DNA from: Nitrobacter sp051535235
GTDB taxonomy: Bacteria > Pseudomonadota > Alphaproteobacteria > Rhizobiales > Xanthobacteraceae
DNA length: 64,000 nucleotides
Reading direction: 5' to 3'
Assembly: GCF_051535235.1 (NCBI RefSeq)
Contig: NZ_JBPPLZ010000002.1
Span: 62,001 to 126,000, forward strand
Position numbers and translations under genes: made by a program. A model generated the notes under the pieces. It made no database searches. It saw only the letters and a list, made by a program, of their open reading frames with translations, and was not told the origin of the DNA. The first letter of the stretch is position 1. Each line of letters opens with the position of its first letter. Positions 27,419-35,152 of the stretch are shown here, in pieces.

Positions 27419-29037
27419 GGACGGACCCTCCTGCGGAGCTGGTCGTAGGTTATGCCATGCTTCTGTGCAAGCGAGAGCGCATAGGCGAGGCCATCGGCGG
27501 GTTTGCGGATGACCTCGAAGGTTCGGTGGACGAGATCTTCGCGATCGACCGTGCTCACCATGCTGACTGTCTTATCGCTTAAGGTGGAAAGCGCGTCGAT
27601 AAAGGTCACGCAGATACTTATTACATCGGCCGCCAGGATTTTCTCGATAATCCTGGTGCTCAGGAAAACCTGGTCATCCAAACTCGTCGAATTGAAGATT
27701 TCGTTGAGAACAATTACGCTATTGGATGTCATGGCTTCGCAGCTCGCATGCAATCGGACGAGTTCATCCTCCAGTTTGCCCCGCAGATTGGCGATGTCCT
27801 CTTCCCGCTCGAAATGCGTGAAAATGCGGTCGGGAAGAAACAGGTGTGCAGCCTTGCCCGGGATGGGGCAGCCAAGACTCGCCAGAAAGTGTAGTTGTCC
27901 GAACATCCGGGCAAAGGTCGTCTTGCCACCCTGGTTCGGGCCGGAGACCACCAGTAACCGCTCTTGCCCGGTGAGGTGGAAGTCGTTGCGGACGACGGTG
28001 CCTGTCTCCTGGACGAGCTTTGCGGCGAGCGCCAGGTCGAAGCTGCTCTCCACCAATGTCTCTTTCGATGAGACAGATACTTCCGGGTGACAAAAGGGCA
28101 ATCCGGTACGCTTGAGAGGATCGATAAATTCGAGGTAAGCGACGTAAAACCCGATCTCGCGATCGAAGCGTGCGATCGTCTCATCAATGAACCCGCCATG
28201 ACGACCTACAAATTCGTCAAGGTTGTGAAACTCCACCGGAAAGAGACGGCTCACAAATTCGAGAATTGCCTGCTCGACGTGGTTCAACGAGAAACCGTCC
28301 GTGTTTTTGCGAGACGCGGGTGGCTCCGTCTTGGTCTCTCTGAACTTCGCGAAGCGCTCGAGAACGGTGACGGTATAGTCGGGCTCGGACGCGTATCTCC
28401 GCACGGTGACCTGATCGCCACGGAACAGCATACCGTAGTTCAGATTTGACAGAAGTTCGTGTAGCTCTGCCGTCTCGCTTACAAGTTGTCGGAACGCGGC
28501 CGAATCCGAATAGGCAGTGAGATAACCAAGAAGATTACGCAATCCGGGCGATTGCGGAGCAACGGATTGCAGATCGCGCAGCAACGACGTTACGCCATGA
28601 CAATAAAGGCCAACCGCATGGAGGAAAACGGTATGCTGATGGCTGCGGCAAGAGATCTGTTCCGCATAACCAAGATTCGCGCGTACGGATCGCATGATCT
28701 CGCAGAAGACCGGGAATAGAGCGAACAAATCCGAGCGCTCCAGATCAGAAAACACGGCTTGGCGGTACCGCACGATATCTTCGCTTCGGAAAGGCGAATA
28801 AAAGATCGGTCGCAGGGTTTCTTCGTCACGCTTGTTAACGACTGCGGCAATAACCTGATCGAGGTTCAAGTCGATGAAGCAATCAGGCTCGTTGGCGCAA
28901 TCTAATCGCGCCTCGAGGCCGGGCGGGAACAGGATGCTGCCGAAAGGCACCACTGCAGTGGAAGTAGGCTGACCGTAGCTCGCGCCGATTGAGGCGGCAG
29001 GAGAACGATGAGCAACGTCGTGAGCTTGCTCAGTCAT
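27415..29037 (-). CDS. MutS-like ATPase 2
   Basis: About 540 aa from MTEQAHDVAH; this ATG overlaps the dynamin stop. Walker A is 'SGPNQGGKTT' (about 365-374) and Walker B 'SVIVLNEIFNST' (about 440-451), again Asn-Glu rather than Asp-Glu. A shared block 'THFEREEDIANLRGKLEDEL' occurs in near-identical form in the neighbouring paralogue ('THYKREEDRNMRSGKFDEEL'), so the two probably form a heterodimeric ABC-type ATPase. No mismatch-recognition domain. Fluoride riboswitch association of mutS-like genes is known, but their role is not. Confidence 0.88.
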   Translation of the reverse strand: MTEQAHDVAHRSPAASIGASYGQPTSTAVVPFGSILFPPGLEARLDCANEPDCFIDLNLDQVIAAVVNKRDEETLRPIFYSPFRSEDIVRYRQAVFSDLERSDLFALFPVFCEIMRSVRANLGYAEQISCRSHQHTVFLHAVGLYCHGVTSLLRDLQSVAPQSPGLRNLLGYLTAYSDSAAFRQLVSETAELHELLSNLNYGMLFRGDQVTVRRYASEPDYTVTVLERFAKFRETKTEPPASRKNTDGFSLNHVEQAILEFVSRLFPVEFHNLDEFVGRHGGFIDETIARFDREIGFYVAYLEFIDPLKRTGLPFCHPEVSVSSKETLVESSFDLALAAKLVQETGTVVRNDFHLTGQERLLVVSGPNQGGKTTFARMFGQLHFLASLGCPIPGKAAHLFLPDRIFTHFEREEDIANLRGKLEDELVRLHASCEAMTSNSVIVLNEIFNSTSLDDQVFLSTRIIEKILAADVISICVTFIDALSTLSDKTVSMVSTVDREDLVHRTFEVIRKPADGLAYALSLAQKHGITYDQLRRRVRP

Positions 29038-30751
29038 GGCCGATCCTTTCGCCAACACGAGGCGCTGCGCTCACGGTGAGCGGCGAGTCGGATGCATGCC
29101 CGGCTGCGAAATTAACGTTGCGTCGTCCGGCGACAAGCGTAAGTGCGCGCTGGGGCGCAGTTTGATCCTCCTTGGTCTGGAGCTCCCGGCGAGCCGCGCT
29201 CTGCTTGAGCGCAAACCGCCGCATGTCCTCCGCTGTGCGCTCCAGCGTTGCCGCCTGTTGCTGCAGGAGCGCACGGAGGATCTCGCGATCGTCAACCAAA
29301 TTGGTAACGGCAACCAGATGCGGCAGACAGAGGGCGGACATCTGCTTTCGCCTGACCGCATCGCCAGTCCGAAGCCGCTCTGATACATCCGCAACAGCGC
29401 GCGCCTCGGCTTCGTCGCGCACAGCGCACATCAGGCATGAGCCGTGATCCGGTAATAAGGCCGCGACAGCCATTTGCGGATCGCCACAACTCGGCAGTGC
29501 TGCGATTTGCAGCAACTTCGCCATCCGCTCGAGAAGCGGTGGGTAGCCTGAACAGGTTCCGAAGGGTGATGCGATATCCTTGTATTCGGCCGTGTGATAG
29601 CAACAAAATCCGGACCGGGTCGCGAAGTCGATCTGACAATTGCGATCTGTCGCGAGGTCGTACTGGAACCGAGCCAGAAAATCCCAGCTTCGCCTCTCGA
29701 CGGTGGCGCAGATTTCGCACGATCGAAGCTGAGCCGAATTGAAATGACCGGCGGCAGCGGCATCTTCCTGACGCCGCCCTTCCACATCGGTGATGCCGCT
29801 GAATTTTTTCGTCAGCGCTTGCGCCCGTTGCCGCAACGCTCCCGATCCGTCGAAAGTTGGGAGATCGCCGAGTAGTTCTTCGACGCGTATGCACATGCGC
29901 GACAAAAACACGGTACGCTTTTTTTCGACGAGAAATCGGACAAGCTCGTCTTCAAGCGGCGGCAATCCGCTCGCAGCAAGAAGCTCAGAATCATTGGACA
30001 GCTTCGCCGCCAGGGCGTCGCGCGCCGAGACCGAAAAGATGCCCACAGGCCGCTGCACCCCAAGTCCCTCGAGATGCCGTCGGACAAAAGCTACGGCCTG
30101 GTCTCGTTTCACCGGCGTTACGAGATCCTGCTTATTCAACATCACGAAGACGGGCAGATCGCCAAGGGCTGCGCGAGCGAAGATAAATTCATCATCCGTA
30201 AGCGGACTGTCGAAGCTCGTGACAAGCAGGAGAGCGTCCGATTCGGGCAGGAAAGCATTCGTCGTTGCGGTATTTTCGGCAATGACCGAACCAAGGCCAG
30301 GCGTATCGATGAAATAGAAGCCACGCCGCAGGATGTCGGCCGGCAATTCAACGTTTGCCGTCGCGATCCCCCGGATGTTGCCCGGGTTGCCGTCCTGCGT
30401 AACGTATTCGGCCAATTGCCTAAGAGAGATTTCGCTGTCGAGTCGGCGCTGTCGGTATTTGATCGTCACTTTTTCGGCCGTGCCATAGGAGACTGTCGTG
30501 ATCACAGAAGTCAGCGGCACGATGCCTGTCGGTAGGCGGTCCAGGCCGAGGATGGCATTCATCAGCGAAGACTTGCCGGGATTGAAGCGGCCGGCAACGA
30601 CGAGGTTGAAGCGATCTTCCGCGAGGCGGGCAAACAGGTCCTGCAACCGATCGTGCAGCGAACGGCTGCCATCCGTCAATTTGTGCGTCACGACCCTTTG
30701 GAGAAGCTCTGCTACCTCGAACTTCGCCCTTTCGTATTCGCGAAGGTCCAT
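29030..30751 (-). CDS. Dynamin-like GTPase with Cys-rich C-terminal domain
   Basis: The start MDLREYERAK (573 aa), with GGAGTT upstream, is preferred to the longer frame. G1 is 'GRFNPGKSS' (54-62), G3 'DTPGLGS' (149-155), G4 'NKQD' (206-209), as in bacterial dynamin/GBP-like membrane GTPases. The C-terminal half has spaced cysteine/histidine pairs 'CEIC', 'CCYH', 'CLMC', 'CLPH', resembling DUF6062-like zinc modules. It overlaps the first MutS-like gene and lies 185 nt downstream of riboswitch c. It may act on membranes during fluoride stress; that is inference. Confidence 0.85.
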   Translation of the reverse strand: MDLREYERAKFEVAELLQRVVTHKLTDGSRSLHDRLQDLFARLAEDRFNLVVAGRFNPGKSSLMNAILGLDRLPTGIVPLTSVITTVSYGTAEKVTIKYRQRRLDSEISLRQLAEYVTQDGNPGNIRGIATANVELPADILRRGFYFIDTPGLGSVIAENTATTNAFLPESDALLLVTSFDSPLTDDEFIFARAALGDLPVFVMLNKQDLVTPVKRDQAVAFVRRHLEGLGVQRPVGIFSVSARDALAAKLSNDSELLAASGLPPLEDELVRFLVEKKRTVFLSRMCIRVEELLGDLPTFDGSGALRQRAQALTKKFSGITDVEGRRQEDAAAAGHFNSAQLRSCEICATVERRSWDFLARFQYDLATDRNCQIDFATRSGFCCYHTAEYKDIASPFGTCSGYPPLLERMAKLLQIAALPSCGDPQMAVAALLPDHGSCLMCAVRDEAEARAVADVSERLRTGDAVRRKQMSALCLPHLVAVTNLVDDREILRALLQQQAATLERTAEDMRRFALKQSAARRELQTKEDQTAPQRALTLVAGRRNVNFAAGHASDSPLTVSAAPRVGERIGHD

Positions 30752-30935
30752 GGCTGAACTCCACATCAGCAGTCGTTGCCGCTGGCCCGAGAGGAGCCAA
30801 CGGGAATCACCGACGTCGCAAACGTATGCGGCCTGCAAAATCCTCGCTCAACAAGAGCACAATCTTGGGGATCGGGACGGTTAGCCCTCATCATGACAGT
30901 CCTGCCTCGGTGCCTGATTGGCGCACGGTTCAAAT

Positions 30936-30982
30936 GGCAGGAGTCATCAGCGAACAGAGCGTGAGAGGGGGACTCCATCCCT
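30936..30982 (-). promoter_or_regulatory. Fluoride riboswitch (crcB motif), copy c
   Basis: Minus strand GGGATGGAGTCCCCC, a variable loop, then GCTGATGACTCCTGCC. CCTGCC at the end of the aptamer can pair with GGCAGG downstream (+ strand CCTGCC 30901-30906 with GGCAGG 30936-30941), giving an alternative hairpin. It controls the dynamin-MutS-MutS operon. Confidence 0.92.
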
Positions 30983-30987
30983 TTTTT

Positions 30988-31016
30988 AATGTAGGTGACC
31001 CAAGATAAGGCGTCAA
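30988..31016 (-). promoter_or_regulatory. Sigma-70-type promoter for riboswitch c
   Basis: Minus strand -35 TTGACG (31011-31016), 17-nt spacer, -10 TACATT (30988-30993), followed by an A run leading straight into the aptamer. Confidence 0.7.
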
Positions 31017-31114
31017 CCAGCGGCCCATCACGTCATCCGTGCAGGAACGGGACTGGGAACGCTGACTATTCCCTGAGTCTCAAAGAGGTAAATCATCGAA
31101 AGATAGAGAGACTT

Positions 31115-32326
31115 TTATGGGTGCTGAAAGTCTGGGTGCCGGCGGCCGACAGCAATGAAAATCGGGGTCGCTGCCAACTGCATCAGGATGCAAAAGAAAA
31201 TGGCCGCGGAGACCGAGGCATCATAAAGAATGCCGATCACCGCGCTACCTAGGAACCAAGACCCACCATAGCCCGCCGTGAACAAACCGAACGCCGATGC
31301 TCGACGATGCAGTGGGACCATTGGCGCTACTGCCGCTGGGATGATGGATTCATGCACGCCAATGCCCATACCCCAGATTACCGCACCGATCAGAGCCAGC
31401 CAGAAGCCGCCGAGGAAAACAAGCGGCGCGAAAAGGGCGGCGGCAAACGTCAGTGCGATAAGTACGGAAAAGCCAAAGCGATCGAACAGGCGTCCGAACA
31501 CCAGTGAAGCCGTTCCGCTGACGGCCATCGCGACAGCATAGAAAATCGCGATCCATTCATTCGGAACGATATGCGTCTTGCCGAAATGGTAGGCGATCAC
31601 AGGATAGTCAGCGAAGCCAGCCGCAACGAGTGCGGCGCCCGCGAGATAAAGCCAGAAAACGCGTGGCAAGCCGTCGCTCGCGATCAGTGGCGGCGATGGT
31701 TCGAGATCTTGGGGCCGGGGATAGAGCAGCCGCGCGAGTGCGACGAATGCAAGGTTAGTCAAAGCGGGGATAAGCAAAACGGCGAAGGCCTCCTGGTAGC
31801 TCCCTCGGTTCGCCAGAATGAAGGCAACCAGAAGCGGGCCGAACAAGGCTCCGAACTGATCGAGCGCTTCGTGAATACCGAAGACGGTCCCGTAGCCGCC
31901 GATCTGCTTGGCCGCATGTGACAACATGACGTCGCGCGGCGGATTGCGTATCGCCTTGCCGACGCGCTCGAGGATGATCAACACCGCGGCAGCTTGCCAA
32001 CTCGTCGTCAGTGCGAGCGCCGGGACGGCCGTCATCTGCACGACATAGCCGAGAATTGTGATGGGCCAGAATTGACCGGTCGCGTCAGCCCACCGTCCGG
32101 ACATCAGTCTGAGACCGTAACCGAGCAATTCGCCGAAGCCTGTGACGATGCCAATGATTGTCGCGCTGGCGCCAAGCGCTCCAAGATAGGGTCCCAGAAT
32201 GCTTCGTGAGCCCTCATAGGTGAAGTCCGCAAAAAAGCTCAGGATACCGATCAGCAGGACAAATCGAATGGCGATCTTGCGGTCGCCGCTCGTACGCCTT
32301 GTTTGCGTGAATTCCTGAGTTGGCAT
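31115..32326 (-). CDS. Major facilitator superfamily transporter
   Basis: A 403-aa protein with about 12 predicted membrane helices. The first loop between TM2 and TM3 has 'SGRWADATGQF' and the second half mirrors it with 'FGRLFDRFGFS', the MFS A-motif pattern. 'ERVGKAIRNPPRDVMLS' is shared with a group of uncharacterised MFS efflux proteins. It follows the CFA-synthase-like gene by 66 bp, so it should be under riboswitch d. The substrate is unknown. Confidence 0.88.
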   Translation of the reverse strand: MPTQEFTQTRRTSGDRKIAIRFVLLIGILSFFADFTYEGSRSILGPYLGALGASATIIGIVTGFGELLGYGLRLMSGRWADATGQFWPITILGYVVQMTAVPALALTTSWQAAAVLIILERVGKAIRNPPRDVMLSHAAKQIGGYGTVFGIHEALDQFGALFGPLLVAFILANRGSYQEAFAVLLIPALTNLAFVALARLLYPRPQDLEPSPPLIASDGLPRVFWLYLAGAALVAAGFADYPVIAYHFGKTHIVPNEWIAIFYAVAMAVSGTASLVFGRLFDRFGFSVLIALTFAAALFAPLVFLGGFWLALIGAVIWGMGIGVHESIIPAAVAPMVPLHRRASAFGLFTAGYGGSWFLGSAVIGILYDASVSAAIFFCILMQLAATPIFIAVGRRHPDFQHP

Positions 32327-32392
32327 AGTGCCTCCTACCGGACGGGGGCGGAAATCTGCCGATCAAAGTCCTACAGGATCTGCACTGGTGAA

Positions 32393-33661
32393 TCAGTCGG
32401 ATCGATTCAGCGATGTAGCGCACGGGGCGTACTGGACACTCTGAGACGTTGGGAAGTCAAAAAAGGATGTCGCCTTGCCCTCGGCTTCGAATAGGTAATC
32501 TCGGGTGAGCGGGACGGCGCCGACGGCCTTGGCCAACTGGATCTGGAAAACCATGAAGCCGGCGTAGCGGAAGCTCATCTCACTAGCGACGAGGTAATAT
32601 TCCCACATGCGGCAGAACCGCTGGTCGTAAAGTTTTTCGACGGCTTCGCGACTTTGCTGAATTCGTTCGCGCCAGAGGCGCAGGGTGTTGGCATAATGAA
32701 GCCGAAGGATTTCCAGGTCCGTGAGCCAAAATCCACACCGTTCGACGTGGGGAATAACTTGCGAGAGAGCGGGGATATACCCCCCGGGAAAAATATACTT
32801 CTGCATCCAGCGACTGGTTATCGACGGCCCGTGCATGCGGCCAATCGCGTGCAAGACGGCGATTCCCGAGGGAGATAGTAGCTTGTGTATCTGCTCGAAG
32901 AACGCTGCATAGTTGGGAGCGCCGACATGTTCGAACATCCCGACGGAAACGATCCGATCGAACGCATCTTTTCTAACGTCGCGGAAATCCATGAGCTTGA
33001 ATTTGACCCGCTCGGACAGACCAGCTTCACTAGCGCGCTGCTTCGCCACCTCAAGCTGTTCTCGGGAGAGGGTGATGCCGAGAACCTCTACATTCGCGGC
33101 TTCGGCGATCGATAACGCGAGACCACCCCACCCGCAGCCGATGTCGAGAACGCGTTGACCGGCTTGCAGTTGAAGCTTTGCGATTAAATGGCGTTTCTTT
33201 GCTGTTTGCGCAGCATCCAGCGTCAGATCAGGACGCTTAAAGTACGCACACGAATACTGCAGGTCCTTGTCGAGAAAAAGCCGATATAGTTTATTGGAAA
33301 GGTCATAGTGGTGCGACACATTTCGTCGGGAAAGTCGGCGGGAATTGTGCTGAGTCAGGCTGCTAATAATTGGACGCGCCAGCCGAACAAGCCAACCATC
33401 GGGCTGCCCCGCAAGGTTCTTGCAGAGAAGGTCCATGAGATCCCACAACGTGCCACGCTCAAGACGTAACGAGCCGTCCATGTAGGCTTCGCCAAGATAA
33501 AGATAAGGATGAAGAGCAAGCTTTAGTGGTGTGAATAGGCCGTTCAGCCTTACCACCACCTGTGGGCAATACTCTTCACCATAGCGAGTCTGACGATCAT
33601 TCGGCCAGATAATACCGAGTGATCCGTTTCGAACGGACTGCCGAAGATATGCATCCAGCAC
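32393..33661 (-). CDS. cfa: Cyclopropane-fatty-acyl-phospholipid synthase family methyltransferase
   Basis: A GTG start at 33659-33661 with GGGAGGCAGGG upstream is preferred, because the longest frame would begin inside the riboswitch; the product has about 422 aa. The core shows 'RRNVSHHYDLSNKLYRLFLD', the SAM site 'VLDIGCGWGGLALSIAEAAN' and 'RIVSVGMFEHVGAPNYAAFF', all typical of CFA synthases that cyclopropanate membrane lipids. It is first gene behind riboswitch d, followed by the MFS gene. A link to lowering membrane permeability to HF is a plausible inference. Confidence 0.9.
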   Translation of the reverse strand: MLDAYLRQSVRNGSLGIIWPNDRQTRYGEEYCPQVVVRLNGLFTPLKLALHPYLYLGEAYMDGSLRLERGTLWDLMDLLCKNLAGQPDGWLVRLARPIISSLTQHNSRRLSRRNVSHHYDLSNKLYRLFLDKDLQYSCAYFKRPDLTLDAAQTAKKRHLIAKLQLQAGQRVLDIGCGWGGLALSIAEAANVEVLGITLSREQLEVAKQRASEAGLSERVKFKLMDFRDVRKDAFDRIVSVGMFEHVGAPNYAAFFEQIHKLLSPSGIAVLHAIGRMHGPSITSRWMQKYIFPGGYIPALSQVIPHVERCGFWLTDLEILRLHYANTLRLWRERIQQSREAVEKLYDQRFCRMWEYYLVASEMSFRYAGFMVFQIQLAKAVGAVPLTRDYLFEAEGKATSFFDFPTSQSVQYAPCATSLNRSD

Positions 33662-33733
33662 GCGCCCTGCCTCCCGAACTGCGGTCGCAGGCGTCGTACT
33701 ACACGCAAGCGACCTCCCACCGCACAATGTTGC

Positions 33734-33783
33734 GGTAGGAGTCATCAGCACCGAGGCAGTTTAAAAGGGAGACTCCATTCCCG
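33734..33783 (-). promoter_or_regulatory. Fluoride riboswitch (crcB motif), copy d
   Basis: Minus strand GGGAATGGAGTCTCCC, TTTTAAACTGCC, then GCTGATGACTCCTACC. A perfect 11-bp platform stem CTCCTACCGCA/TGCGGTGGGAG (33715-33741) overlaps the 3' P1 strand. It is the leader of the cfa-MFS unit and divergent from copy e. A TTGACG lies upstream, but the spacing to a -10 is unclear. Confidence 0.93.
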
Positions 33784-33878
33784 CTCTTATGCTCGTCTGC
33801 CGGCGGCGCGACGTCAAGGGGTTTGGAGGGCGAACCGGCATTGGCGAACGGCTCGCTTTCTTTTTCGGCAAGGCCGCA

Positions 33879-33907
33879 TTGCACTTTCGCGTTGCGGCTG
33901 GTAGCTT
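33879..33907 (+). promoter_or_regulatory. Sigma-70-type promoter for riboswitch e
   Basis: -35 TTGCAC (33879-33884), 17-nt spacer, -10 TAGCTT (33902-33907); transcription would begin at the aptamer. Confidence 0.55.
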
Positions 33908-33913
33908 TTGTGC

Positions 33914-33961
33914 AGGGAATGGAGTCTCCCTTTAACCGCCCCCATGGCTGATGACTCCTGC
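33914..33961 (+). promoter_or_regulatory. Fluoride riboswitch (crcB motif), copy e
   Basis: GGGAATGGAGTCTCCC, TTTAACCGCC, then GGCTGATGACTCCTGCC. The 3' strand CTCCTGCCGTGC (33955-33966) can pair with GCGGTGGGAG (33975-33984), whose GGTGGG can instead pair with CCCGCC (33995-34000), part of the terminator at 33993. This gives three mutually exclusive hairpins. It is the leader of genes 34226-34588 and 34585-34719. Confidence 0.92.
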
Positions 33962-33992
33962 CGTGCGAGATATCGCGGTGGGAGGATTGTGC

Positions 33993-34015
33993 AACCCGCC
34001 GTTAGGCGGGTTTTT
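33993..34015 (+). terminator. Riboswitch-controlled intrinsic terminator (copy e)
   Basis: AACCCGCC-GTTA-GGCGGG followed by TTTTTATTT, 32 nt downstream of the aptamer. Its ascending strand overlaps the anti-terminator pairing described for copy e. Confidence 0.85.
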
Positions 34016-34225
34016 ATTTGCCAGGGCAAATGTCCTTTCGAACGGATAGAATGTCGCCCCTGCGATGAAAGGATGAATGAGGCGTCGAAAAACCGGGCTC
34101 GAACTCGGCCACCGCGTGACCCGAACTCCCATTGGTCAGGGCGGCTTGGCATTTACTTCGTCCAACTGCGGAACAGACGGCAGCCAGCGTAACGCATGCA
34201 GCACCAAGAAGACTTGGGATGAGCC

Positions 34226-34588
34226 GTGAGAACTTTTGCCAGTTCATCGTTTTTCCGGTTGATCTACGGGCTTCTTGGTGAGGCGCATTCGGATCTGCGC
34301 CGCACGAAATGGGAGCACCGCGGCGTCAACTGGATCCGCGAACGGCATACTTTCAATGGGGGCGCCTCCGGATTTGTCATCGATCAGTATTTGCTCACCA
34401 AGCCAAATCCGAACGGATGGACCCTTCTTGTCGTGAAGGAAATGTTTTGGGACGGCAATGACAAACCCATCCGTTCCACTCAATGGGCCAAACCCCTCTC
34501 GGGAAGCCGCTCAAAAATGTTGGAATGGTTCCGTGGGGAAGAACGTCGGATTTCAGGGCAATCCCATCTTTCGCGAGCGACAGAATGA
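34226..34588 (+). CDS. Small hypothetical protein behind riboswitch e
   Basis: 120 codons from a GTG. After a short N terminus it reads like a compact soluble protein: 'GVNWIRERHTFNGGASGFVI', 'NPNGWTLLVVKEMFWDG', 'TQWAKPLSGSRSKMLEWFRG'. No known motif. It overlaps a 44-codon ORF by ATGA at 34585, suggesting a two-gene unit. It is the first gene after the riboswitch-terminator leader on this strand, so it is expected to be fluoride-induced. Confidence 0.55.
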   Translation: MRTFASSSFFRLIYGLLGEAHSDLRRTKWEHRGVNWIRERHTFNGGASGFVIDQYLLTKPNPNGWTLLVVKEMFWDGNDKPIRSTQWAKPLSGSRSKMLEWFRGEERRISGQSHLSRATE

Positions 34589-34719
34589 TGGAAGTTCCGG
34601 AGCGAGATTTGGTCAGTGTAGCCAGCGCAGTCGAAGAGGCTGTTGATCGTTCCAAATCGACTCACAGATTGCTGCTCGACCGATTGATGAGGGGAAGGCT
34701 GAGCGAGATTTTCTGTTGA
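34585..34719 (+). CDS. 44-aa ORF coupled to the preceding gene
   Basis: It begins with ATG overlapping the stop of the 34226 gene and reads MMEVPERDLVSVASAVEEAV, then a Arg/Leu-rich helix ending 'RLMRGRLSEIFC'. It could be a small amphipathic helical protein. It is too short for confident calling; the overlap is the main support. Confidence 0.35.
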   Translation: MMEVPERDLVSVASAVEEAVDRSKSTHRLLLDRLMRGRLSEIFC

Positions 34720-34760
34720 CCGCCCTTTTGCTAATGGAGCAGCCCGAAAAAGAACGAAAA

Positions 34761-35039
34761 CTACTCCCACGGCTCTTTGTTGTCCCTCCGCTGTTGGAAC
34801 GCAAACTCGATAGAGGCGACAATGAACGCCGTAGCCTGCCAGATACATACAACGATCACAACACTTGCCGTCGTGATGTACATGCTGATACGGCCCGCTT
34901 CGTCCGCCTTCGTAAGGTCGGCAAGATAGGCCACGAAGTAGGATAAGCCGAGGACTGAAACGATTGAAACGATTGAAAATTTATCCACCCAGCGTTTGTG
35001 ATTCTTGAGTGCTACGATGAAAGGGATTTCCCTCGCCAC
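34761..35039 (-). CDS. Small two-helix membrane protein
   Basis: A 92-aa frame from GTG (GGAGT upstream). Two hydrophobic helices are clear: 'FSIVSIVSVLGLSYFVAYLA' and 'ITTASVVIVVCIWQATAFIV', separated by a charged loop and followed by a charged C terminus. It lies 113 bp downstream of the enolase-Usp gene on the same strand, so it may be the last gene of that riboswitch-f transcript. The family is not recognised. Confidence 0.55.
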   Translation of the reverse strand: MAREIPFIVALKNHKRWVDKFSIVSIVSVLGLSYFVAYLADLTKADEAGRISMYITTASVVIVVCIWQATAFIVASIEFAFQQRRDNKEPWE

Positions 35040-35152
35040 GGCATTGTACTCCGGAATTATTCAGCGAAGCAGGGACGTAAACATCTCAATGGAGGCCAGT
35101 GTTTCGAAAGAAGTAGATCTGGTGGGGTTAACAGCGACCTCGCGCACGGTTT

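Noticed and set aside
33714..33751. Long start of the CFA-synthase gene at 33751
   Set aside because: It would place the start codon inside the riboswitch aptamer; a GTG at 33661 with a good ribosome site fits better.
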